Part shown: positions 57,806 through 64,000 of the stretch, in pieces
How positions within the stretch are numbered: the stretch's first letter is position 1
Layout of the letters: every line of letters begins with the position of its first letter
NCBI GenBank assembly: GCA_963740455.1
Contig: CAVUEF010000011.1
Span: 110,119-174,118, forward strand
Source: Paucibacter sp963740455
GTDB lineage: Bacteria; Pseudomonadota; Gammaproteobacteria; Burkholderiales; Burkholderiaceae_C
Length of the DNA stretch: 64,000 nucleotides
Reading direction: 5' to 3'
Made by a program: the position numbers and the translations under genes
Notes under the pieces: generated by a model
What the model was told of the DNA's origin: nothing
The model's database searches: none
The model's input: the letters and a program-made list of their open reading frames with translations, nothing else

Positions 57806-58582
57806 TTACGTTAGGTCATGTTTTGGGCGGTTGGCCCATAGGGCGCGCACGCGTTCGAGGTCCTCGGGCGTATCGACGCCCGGTCCCGGCGATTCACTGC
57901 ACACGTGCACCGCGATTTGCTCGCCATGCCACAGCACGCGCAGCTGTTCAAGCGATTCGATTTGCTCCAGCGGGCTCGTCGCCAGGCTTGGAAAACGTCG
58001 CAAGAAACCGGCGTGATAGGCATACAGCCCGACGTGACGCAGCGGGCTGATCGCGTGGGGACGCGCCACGCCCGCGCTCGAGCCGTCGCGCCACCACGGA
58101 ATGGGCGCGCGCGAAAAATACAGCGCTCGTCCTGTCGCATCGAGCACCACCTTGACGACGTTCGGGTTGCCGAAGTCGTCGGGGTTGGCGATGGCGTGCG
58201 CCACGGTGCTCATGACGCATTCCGGCCGCGCCTGCAGCAAGGCCGCGCACGCTTCTATCAGTGCCGGCGCTATCAGCGGCTCGTCGCCCTGCACATTGAC
58301 CACCACATCCTTGCCGTCCAAGCCCAGCAACTCACAGGCTTGGGCCAGGCGGTCGCTGCCGCTGGCATGGTCAGCACGCGTCAGTATGGCTTGCACGCCA
58401 TGCTTCAGGCATGCGTCCTGCACCTGCCGGGCGTCGGTCGCCACCACCACCTGACTCGCGCACGAGCGCGCCGCGCGCTGGGCCACGCGCACGATCATGG
58501 GCAGACCGTGGATGTCGGCGAGCGGCTTGTCGGGCAAGCGGGTCGAGGCCAAGCGGGCCGGAATGAGGACCGTAAAGCTCAT
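57806..58582 (-). CDS. kdsB: 3-deoxy-manno-octulosonate cytidylyltransferase (CMP-Kdo synthetase)
   Basis: Activates Kdo with CTP for lipopolysaccharide inner core synthesis. Start at 58582 (MSFTVLIPARLASTRLP) gives 258 residues, the usual length. It has the nucleotide-binding loop IPARLASTRLPDKPL, ADHASGSDRLAQACELLG, VVVNVQGDEPLI, YFSRAPIPW and HVGLYAYHAGFLRRF. The stop codon of trm112-like overlaps its start by four bases. The longer frame to 58684 belongs to that neighbour's region and is not used. Confidence 0.95.
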   Translation of the reverse strand: MSFTVLIPARLASTRLPDKPLADIHGLPMIVRVAQRAARSCASQVVVATDARQVQDACLKHGVQAILTRADHASGSDRLAQACELLGLDGKDVVVNVQGDEPLIAPALIEACAALLQARPECVMSTVAHAIANPDDFGNPNVVKVVLDATGRALYFSRAPIPWWRDGSSAGVARPHAISPLRHVGLYAYHAGFLRRFPSLATSPLEQIESLEQLRVLWHGEQIAVHVCSESPGPGVDTPEDLERVRALWANRPKHDLT

Positions 58583-58782
58583 GCCACTGGGTCTGATCCC
58601 AAGGCCGGCAATGCCCGGGCTTCGTGCTCCAGCATCACGGGAATGCCGTCGCGTACGGAGAAGGCCAGGCGGTCGGCGTGGCACGCCAGTTCCTGTATCG
58701 GCCCACCGTCTGCACCACGCAGGGCCTCCAACGGGCCCTTGCAGACAGGGCAGACCAGCAGTTCCAGCAATCGATGATCCAT
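58579..58782 (-). CDS. Trm112 family protein
   Basis: Small zinc-ribbon-like protein of 67 residues, UPF0434/Trm112 family. It begins MDHRLLELLVCPVCKGPLEAL with a Cys-x2-Cys pair and continues ELACHADRLAFSVRDGIPVML. The bacterial role is unsettled. It lies between lpxK and kdsB with overlaps or short gaps on both sides, the usual Burkholderiales arrangement, and is probably translated with them. Confidence 0.92.
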   Translation of the reverse strand: MDHRLLELLVCPVCKGPLEALRGADGGPIQELACHADRLAFSVRDGIPVMLEHEARALPALGSDPVA

Positions 58783-58797
58783 ATTTTGTAGCGGGGC

Positions 58798-59826
58798 TCA
58801 GGCAGGCCCGGTGTGGAGGTGGGGCTGCAAGGCGTGCAGCAATTCCCGCGCAAACGCAGGCTCGGGTTGGAAGTCTAGCGCCACCACCCAGATGCGTGTT
58901 GTTCCGGCGCGGTCGGGGGCGATCTTGATGGCGTCCTTTTCGGTCAACATCACGTCTGGCGTGCCGGACGGCCAGGGCAAGACGGCGAAGTCGTGGTGAT
59001 CGGTCAGCGGCAGCGGCGAGATGTTCAGTCCCGCCTCTTCGAGCATGTCAAAAAAGCGCTGTGGCCGGGCCATGCCTGCAGCGGCCAGCAAGGGGCGACC
59101 ACGCAGGCCCTGCAGTTGCTCCGGACTGGCCGCCTGACCCTGCCACCAGTCACGCAGACTGACCGCGCCGGACAGGACGCGCCGGCTCACATAGCCGGGC
59201 AGCGAGGTGCTCGCGAGCGGGGCGTTGTAAAGCACAAGGCAAGCCGCCGGAGCGCGAGCGGGCAGCGCCTGGCGCAAGGGACCCGCGGGCAGCAGGCGGC
59301 CGTTGCCCACGCCGCGTTCGTCGAACACCCACACGCTGAGCGTGCGCGGCAGCGCCAGATGTTGGAGGCCGTCGTCGCTGATGATGAGCTGCAACTGCGG
59401 ATGAGCCGCCAGCAAGGCGCGCGCCGCGGCCACGCGGTCTCGACCCACCGCCACGGGCACGCCGGCGCGGCGCTGTATCAGCAAGGGTTCGTCACCGACT
59501 TGGGCCGCAGTGCTGGTCGGACTCAGCACTGTCACGGCCTGGCCTCGACGACCGTAACCGCGCGAGATCACGCCCGCGCGCACGCCCTGCTCGGCCAGCA
59601 GCGCAAGCAGCGCGAGCACGGTGGGGGTCTTGCCTGCGCCACCGACGATCAGATTGCCCACGACGATCACCGGCACGGGCAAGTCCTGACATTTGCGCAG
59701 TCCGCTGGCGTAGATGAGCCGATAAAGGCTGCTTGCCGCAGCATAAAGAAGCGAGGCCGGCAACAGCAGCGAAGTCAGCGGCCCGCCGCGCTGCCACGAC
59801 GCTTCAATGCGCTGGCCGAGCGACAT
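58798..59826 (-). CDS. lpxK: Tetraacyldisaccharide 4'-kinase LpxK
   Basis: Phosphorylates the lipid A precursor at the 4' position in the inner membrane. The protein of about 342 residues starts at 59826 (MSLGQRIEASWQRGGPL), has a membrane-associated helix near the start (LLLPASLLYAAASSLYRLIY), the P-loop VIVVGNLIVGGAGKTPTVLALLALL and the acid/base region LIISDDGLQHLALPR. C-terminal LTEKDAIKIAP is also conserved. It is complete at both ends. In related genomes exbB-exbD often precede lpxK; here the 5' flank goes straight into an RTX gene fragment in the opposite orientation. Confidence 0.94.
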   Translation of the reverse strand: MSLGQRIEASWQRGGPLTSLLLPASLLYAAASSLYRLIYASGLRKCQDLPVPVIVVGNLIVGGAGKTPTVLALLALLAEQGVRAGVISRGYGRRGQAVTVLSPTSTAAQVGDEPLLIQRRAGVPVAVGRDRVAAARALLAAHPQLQLIISDDGLQHLALPRTLSVWVFDERGVGNGRLLPAGPLRQALPARAPAACLVLYNAPLASTSLPGYVSRRVLSGAVSLRDWWQGQAASPEQLQGLRGRPLLAAAGMARPQRFFDMLEEAGLNISPLPLTDHHDFAVLPWPSGTPDVMLTEKDAIKIAPDRAGTTRIWVVALDFQPEPAFARELLHALQPHLHTGPA

Positions 59827-61594
59827 GCTGCCGAGCTTGAAACGCAAAACCGCGGGCGTCAACGGGTCACGCTGTGCCGGCGACCGCTACATCTCCATCG
59901 AGGGCCTGATCGGTTCGGCCTTCGCCGACACACTGCGCGGCGACGCCGGCGCCAACGAACTCGACGGCCTCGACGGCGACGACCTGCTCGAAGGCCGCGG
60001 CGGCGACGACACGCTGCGCGGCGGCGCGGGCGACGACGTGCTCGTGGGCGGTGCCGGCGCCGACGTGCTCGACGGCGGCGAGGGCTTCGACTACGCCCGC
60101 TACGACACCGCACCCACGGGCGTGGTGGTCGACTTGCTCAACCCCTCGCTCAACACCGGCGAGGCCGCCGGCGATACCTTCATCTCCATCGAAGGCCTGG
60201 CCGGCTCGGCCTTTGCCGACACGCTGGCCGGCAATGCCGAGGCCAACACCCTGTTCGGTCTGGACGGCGATGACGCGCTGTTCGGCCGCGGCGGTGACGA
60301 CGTGCTCGTGGGCGGCGCCGGCGCCGACCTGCTCGACGGCGGCGAGGGCTTCGACATCGCCTCCTACGAGTTCGCCCCCGGCGCCGTGCAGGTCGACCTC
60401 GCGCGCCCCGGCATCAACACGGGCGAGGCCGCCGGCGATACCTTCATCTCCATCGAGGGTCTGGCCGGCTCGGCCTTCAACGACTGGCTCGCCGGCGACG
60501 CCGCATCCAACAAGCTGTTCGGGCTGGCCGGCAACGACACGCTGTATGGCCTCGGCGGCGACGACATGCTCTTTGGCGGCGCCGGCGTGGACCACCTGCA
60601 CGGCGGCGCCGGCGCCGACTTGCTCGACGGCGGCGACGGCTTCGACTACGCCCGCTACGACACCGCACCCGCGGGCGTGGTGGTCGACTTGCTCAGCCCC
60701 TCGCTCAACACGGGCGAGGCCGCCGGCGACACCTTCATCTCGATCGAGGGCCTGGTGGGCAGCGCCTGGGACGACGTGCTCAGCGGCGACGACGGCAACA
60801 ACGACCTCGTGGGCAACGCCGGCAACGACACGCTGTACGGCCGCGGCGGCGACGACAGCCTCTCCGGCGGCGCCGGCGACGACAGGCTCTACGGCGGCGC
60901 GGGCGTCGACCACCTCCGGGGCGGCGCCGGCGCCGACCTGCTCGATGGCGGCGACGGCTTCGACTACGCCCGCTACGACACCGCACCCGCGGGCGTGGTG
61001 GTCGACTTGCTCAACCCCTCGCTCAACACCGGCGAGGCCGCCGGCGATACCTTCATCTCCATCGAGGGCCTGGTGGGCAGCGCCTGGGACGACATGCTCG
61101 GCGGCGACGATGGCGACAACGAGATCGTCGGCAACGCCGGCAACGACACGCTGTATGGCCGTGGCGGCAACGACCGCCTCTTCGGCGGCGCCGGCGACGA
61201 CGTGCTCATCGGCGGCGCCGGCGCCGACCTGCTCGACGGCGGCGAGGGGGCAGACCGCTTCGTGTTCGACACCGCGCCGGCACCGGGCAATGTCGACAGC
61301 ATCATCGACTTCCTGCCGGGCACCGACCGCGTCGAGCTCGTCGCCGCAGGTGGTTACGCCGGCCTGACGACCGGTACGCTGGCGGGCTCGGCGTTCGCCA
61401 TCGGCACCATCGGCGGCGGCCAGCTCGGCACCGCTGAGCACGCCCGGGTGGTCTACGATCCGGGCACCGGCGGCCTGTACTACCTGGCCGGCGGCAGTGT
61501 CGCAGAGGACGCGCTGCAGTTCGCCGTGCTGACCAACCGACCAGCCAACCTTGACGCCACCGACTTCCTGGTCTCCGCCAGCAGTCCGGGCTGA
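59807..61594 (+). CDS. RTX calcium-binding protein, N-terminus missing
   Basis: Extracellular type RTX protein read as one open frame of 595 codons. The first about 23 codons are the antisense of the lpxK start and cannot be a natural N-terminus; homology begins at about 59876 inside a repeat module (AGDRYISIEGLIGSAF). The body alternates Gly/Asp-rich Ca2+-binding nonapeptides (GGAGDDVL, GGAGADLLDGG) with a spacer module (FDYARYDTAPAGVVVDLL...GDTFISIEGL), seen as one partial and four full copies. The C-terminal 110 residues (ADRFVFDTAPAPGNVDSIIDF...) resemble the serralysin-type region carrying a type I secretion signal, ending DATDFLVSASSPG. The secretion ATPase and adaptor genes follow directly. 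True start lost or elsewhere; no enzyme domain remains. Confidence 0.75.
   Translation: MRWPSDMLPSLKRKTAGVNGSRCAGDRYISIEGLIGSAFADTLRGDAGANELDGLDGDDLLEGRGGDDTLRGGAGDDVLVGGAGADVLDGGEGFDYARYDTAPTGVVVDLLNPSLNTGEAAGDTFISIEGLAGSAFADTLAGNAEANTLFGLDGDDALFGRGGDDVLVGGAGADLLDGGEGFDIASYEFAPGAVQVDLARPGINTGEAAGDTFISIEGLAGSAFNDWLAGDAASNKLFGLAGNDTLYGLGGDDMLFGGAGVDHLHGGAGADLLDGGDGFDYARYDTAPAGVVVDLLSPSLNTGEAAGDTFISIEGLVGSAWDDVLSGDDGNNDLVGNAGNDTLYGRGGDDSLSGGAGDDRLYGGAGVDHLRGGAGADLLDGGDGFDYARYDTAPAGVVVDLLNPSLNTGEAAGDTFISIEGLVGSAWDDMLGGDDGDNEIVGNAGNDTLYGRGGNDRLFGGAGDDVLIGGAGADLLDGGEGADRFVFDTAPAPGNVDSIIDFLPGTDRVELVAAGGYAGLTTGTLAGSAFAIGTIGGGQLGTAEHARVVYDPGTGGLYYLAGGSVAEDALQFAVLTNRPANLDATDFLVSASSPG
60060..61260 (+). 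repeat. Tandem coding repeats of the RTX gene
   Basis: Near-identical DNA blocks beginning TTCGACTACGCCCGCTACGA recur at 60086, 60641 and 60959; a diverged copy (TTCGACATCGCCTCC) is near 60347. Spacing is about 261, 294 and 318 bases, each covering one spacer plus several nonapeptides. Such blocks promote recombination and collapse in assembly. Confidence 0.8.
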
Positions 61595-61598
61595 CGCG

Positions 61599-63320
61599 AT
61601 GGGCCTGCACCGACACGCCGCCCCCCGGTCTCTGAAGGTGGCGCTGCTCACCTTGGCGCTGTTGTCGGTGGCGGTGAATCTGCTGCTGCTGATCCCCATG
61701 GTCTTCATGCTGCAGGTGTTCGACCGCGTGCTCACGAGCCTGAGCGTCGACACGCTGGCGATACTGCTGGTCGGCACGGCCCTGGGGCTTGCCCTGCTGT
61801 TCGCGCTGGACATGCTGCGCTCGCGCCTGCAGGGCCTGACCGCCAGCTTCATCGGCGACAGCCTGCTGCCCAAGGCCTTCGAGCGCGCCGTGTCGCGCAC
61901 CGGCAATCGCGACCTGACCGACCCACGTGACGTGGCCACACTGCGCCAGCTGCTGGCGTCGCCTGCCTTGCTGGCCCTGTTCGACGCGCCCTGGCTGATC
62001 TTCTATGTGGCGCTGATCGCCGCCATCCATCCCTGGCTGGGACTGACCGCTGCAGCTTCGGCAGGTGCCATGGTGGCCTTGGCATTCGCCAATGACCGCG
62101 CCACGCGGCGCGGCATCGAACAACTGCAAAGCGCAGCGTCGGCGCCGCTGCGGCAGCTCGAGCAAGCCCTGCGCCAGCGCGAGACGGTGCATGCCATGGG
62201 CATGGCCAACGCGGTGCTGGAACGTTGGGCCCAGGCGCAGATGGCGACGATGCCCTTGCACGCCACCGTGGCGCGGCGCAGCGTCTCGATGAGCGCGCTG
62301 GGTCGCACGCTGCGTCAGGGCATCCAGGTGCTGATGCTGGCGGTGGGCGCCTACCTGGTCATCGAGCGCCAGGCCACGCCCGGCATCATGATCGCCGCCA
62401 CCCTGCTGTTGGGGCGGGCGCTGGCGCCGGTCGAACAGCTGGTGGCCAATTGGCGCATGCTGGTTGAAGGGCGGATGGCATGGCGCCGCCTCTCGCAAGC
62501 CCAGGCATCGCCGGCCGTGGATGCCCAGCACATGCAGCTGCCGCGGCCGCTGGGCCGGCTGGAGGCCGACAACCTGTCGCTGACCAGTCCGGGCGGCGAA
62601 CGCGAGTTGCTGCAGCAGATCAACCTGAAGCTGGCACCTGGTGAGTCGGTCGCCATCATCGGGCCCAGCGGTTCGGGCAAGACGACCTTGGCGCGCCTGC
62701 TGCTGGGCCTGCAGCAACCCAGCACCGGCACCGTTCGGCTCGACGGCGCCGACATCTCGCTCTGGCCACGCCAGCGGCTCGGCCCCTGGATCGGCTATGT
62801 GCCGCAGGAGGTCGACCTGCTTGCCGGCACGGTGGCCGAGAACATCGGGCGCATGGACAACGTCGACGCCGCTCGCGTGGTCGAGGCGGCCAAGCGGGCA
62901 GGTGTGCACGAACTCGTGCTGAGCTTGCCTCAAGGCTACGACACCCCCGTGGGCGCGGGTGGGCACCCCTTGTCGCCGGGTCAGCGGCAGCGCATTGCCC
63001 TGGCCAGGGCCCTGCACGGCGACCCTTGTCTGCTGGTCCTGGACGAGCCCAACTCCAACCTCGACGGGGCCGGTGAACTGGCACTTGCCGAGGCCCTGCG
63101 CTCGCTGCGCGGCCGCAGCACCGTGGTCCTGGTGACCCACCGGCTGGGTCTGCTGAGCCATGTCGACCGCATCATCCTGCTGGAGGCCGGCAAAGTGGTG
63201 CAGGCCGGGCCCGCGGGCGACATGCTGCGCTCGCTGCGGGGCAAGGGCCCCGGTGACGTCCCGCCGCTGCCCCTGCCGCCGGGGCGCGACGCCGCCCAAC
63301 TGCGGCCGGCCAAGCAGTGA
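61599..63320 (+). CDS. Type I secretion ABC transporter, PrtD-like
   Basis: Inner-membrane exporter ATPase of 573 residues. The membrane domain begins LKVALLTLALLSVAVNLLLLIPMVFMLQVFDRVL, typical of PrtD/ApRD-type exporters; no C39 peptidase-like domain is present. The ATPase has GPSGSGKTTLARLLLGL, SPGQRQRIALARAL, VLDEPNSNLD and HRLGLLSHVD. Start ATG 61599 lies four bases after the RTX stop, and the end overlaps the adaptor gene, so RTX-ATPase-adaptor is one unit. It should export the RTX protein together with a TolC-like outer-membrane channel not seen here. Confidence 0.9.
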   Translation: MGLHRHAAPRSLKVALLTLALLSVAVNLLLLIPMVFMLQVFDRVLTSLSVDTLAILLVGTALGLALLFALDMLRSRLQGLTASFIGDSLLPKAFERAVSRTGNRDLTDPRDVATLRQLLASPALLALFDAPWLIFYVALIAAIHPWLGLTAAASAGAMVALAFANDRATRRGIEQLQSAASAPLRQLEQALRQRETVHAMGMANAVLERWAQAQMATMPLHATVARRSVSMSALGRTLRQGIQVLMLAVGAYLVIERQATPGIMIAATLLLGRALAPVEQLVANWRMLVEGRMAWRRLSQAQASPAVDAQHMQLPRPLGRLEADNLSLTSPGGERELLQQINLKLAPGESVAIIGPSGSGKTTLARLLLGLQQPSTGTVRLDGADISLWPRQRLGPWIGYVPQEVDLLAGTVAENIGRMDNVDAARVVEAAKRAGVHELVLSLPQGYDTPVGAGGHPLSPGQRQRIALARALHGDPCLLVLDEPNSNLDGAGELALAEALRSLRGRSTVVLVTHRLGLLSHVDRIILLEAGKVVQAGPAGDMLRSLRGKGPGDVPPLPLPPGRDAAQLRPAKQ

Positions 63321-64000
63321 AGCCGCTCCACGACGATGGGGCGGTGACGGGCACCAGCCAGCTGCTGCTCGCACATGCGCGGCAGTCGGGCCGGGTCATC
63401 GGGCTGACGCGCTGGATCGTGCTCGCCGCGCTGCTGCCGGCGGCACTCTGGCTGGGTTGGGCGCCGCTGACTTCGGCGGTGGTCGCGCCCGGGCTGGTCA
63501 AGGTCGATCTCGACCGGCGACCGGTGCAACATGCGCAAGGCGGCACCGTGCGCGAAGTGCTGGTGCGCGACGGCCAGCAGGTGCGATTGGGGCAGCCGCT
63601 GCTGGTGCTGGGCGACGTCGCGGTGGACGCCGAAGCGCTGCGCGCCGACCGCCGCGTGGCTTCCGAACAGGCCCTCATCGCGCGGCTCGAGGCTGAACTG
63701 AAGCTGTCGGACCGCGCGGACTTTGCGCCCGAATTGCGAGAGCGGGCGCGCACCGATTCCTGGCTCGCCCAGACACTGGCCGGTGAAGCCGCGCTGCTGA
63801 GCAGCCGCATCCGGGCTCATCGCGCCACGGTCGTGCTGCTGGACCGGCAACTGGCCGGCCTGGCGGCCGAGCACGCCGCCTGGACCGAACGCATCCGCCA
63901 GTCGGAGCAGGCGCTTCGCAGCCAGCGCAGCGAACTGGCCACCAACCGACGACTGGAGGGCGAGAACTTCGTCTCGTCCACGCGCGTGCAGCAGCTCGAA
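63317..64000 (+). CDS. HlyD-family type I secretion adaptor, partial
   Basis: Membrane-fusion protein that links the ATPase to the outer-membrane channel. From a GTG at 63317 overlapping the ATPase stop, 228 codons are open to the window edge. It has an N-terminal membrane helix (WIVLAALLPAALWLGWAPL), the biotinyl-lipoyl-like strand VVAPGLVKVDLDRRPVQHAQG with GTVREVLVRDGQQV, and a coiled-coil region (RLEAELKLSD..., EAALLSSRIRAHRATVVLLD..., NRRLEGENFVSSTRVQQLE). This matches the HlyD/PrtE group. The C-terminal part lies beyond the window. Confidence 0.88.
   Translation, partial: MKPLHDDGAVTGTSQLLLAHARQSGRVIGLTRWIVLAALLPAALWLGWAPLTSAVVAPGLVKVDLDRRPVQHAQGGTVREVLVRDGQQVRLGQPLLVLGDVAVDAEALRADRRVASEQALIARLEAELKLSDRADFAPELRERARTDSWLAQTLAGEAALLSSRIRAHRATVVLLDRQLAGLAAEHAAWTERIRQSEQALRSQRSELATNRRLEGENFVSSTRVQQLE

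Noticed and set aside
60060..61260. Possible CRISPR-like array
   Set aside because: The repeats are long, in frame and encode RTX modules; spacing is irregular.
59867..61939. 690-codon minus-strand frame through the RTX repeats
   Set aside because: Val/Ala-rich mirror of the coding repeats; the plus strand has clear Ca2+-binding nonapeptides.
61302..63374. 690-codon minus-strand open frame
   Set aside because: Antisense to the RTX end and secretion ATPase, Gln/Arg/His-rich, no motifs.

Overview
The window reads as a chromosomal segment of a high-GC betaproteobacterium, most likely order Burkholderiales (Comamonadaceae/Sphaerotilaceae-like). Supporting signs are the gene orders smpB | ratA-rnfH | DUF4124 | guaB...guaA and adk-kdsB-trm112-lpxK, a PhaR-type PHB regulator, an N-end-rule aat-bpt-creA cluster, and a benzoate-CoA ligase followed by a hydrolase and a branched-chain-type ABC transporter, as in box-type benzoate clusters. 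The placement is inferred from gene order and protein style, not from a marker gene.

Layout. 0-7.2 kb: aromatic-acid activation and uptake (bclA, alpha/beta hydrolase, substrate-binding protein, two permeases, two ATPases), with an attenuator-like hairpin and a pair of large palindromes between its genes. 7.2-17.8 kb: housekeeping and central metabolism (class I fumarase, NhaA antiporter, YqhA, acetyl-CoA synthetase, an EamA exporter, an L-2-hydroxyglutarate-oxidase-like flavoprotein, an LLM flavin oxidoreductase, a voltage-gated-type K+ channel) with a long imperfect palindrome at 10.25-10.45 kb. 18-33.8 kb: periplasmic CpdB, a peptidoglycan-binding/GH46-like protein, miaA, the aat-bpt-creA operon, a Spx/ArsC-like protein, ammonium transporter, riboflavin synthase, ProQ, PhaR, RimO, MetC, SmpB, RatA-RnfH and a DUF4124 protein. 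33.9-38.3 kb: guanine nucleotide synthesis (guaB, guaA) with a frameshifted MFS exporter between them. 38.3-40.2 kb: a gene-poor stretch with a secreted protein built from two copies of one domain and a small cytoplasmic protein. 40-48.6 kb: tadA, ldcA and a complete oligopeptide-type ABC transporter; LdcA plus peptide uptake suggests murein peptide recycling (inference). 49-56.1 kb: a TonB-dependent receptor, then tonB-exbB-exbD-exbD-TPR on the same strand, a full energised outer-membrane uptake unit. 56.2-59.9 kb, minus strand: SDR, adk, kdsB, trm112-like and lpxK (LPS precursors). 59.8-64 kb: an RTX protein without its N-terminus, a type I secretion ATPase and a HlyD-type adaptor cut by the window edge.

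Three genes (bclA, the hydrolase, the MFS exporter) show frame breaks, each explained at least in part by one missing G next to a short G run. That pattern points to base-call errors as readily as to real decay. The RTX frame starts inside a repeat module right after the lpxK start codon, so the junction near 59.87 kb is either a rearrangement that removed the 5' part of the gene or an assembly join. I saw no tRNA, rRNA, CRISPR array, complete insertion sequence or prophage. No clearly unprecedented multi-gene system stands out; the least explained items are the palindromic repeats, the two-domain secreted protein and the RTX junction.
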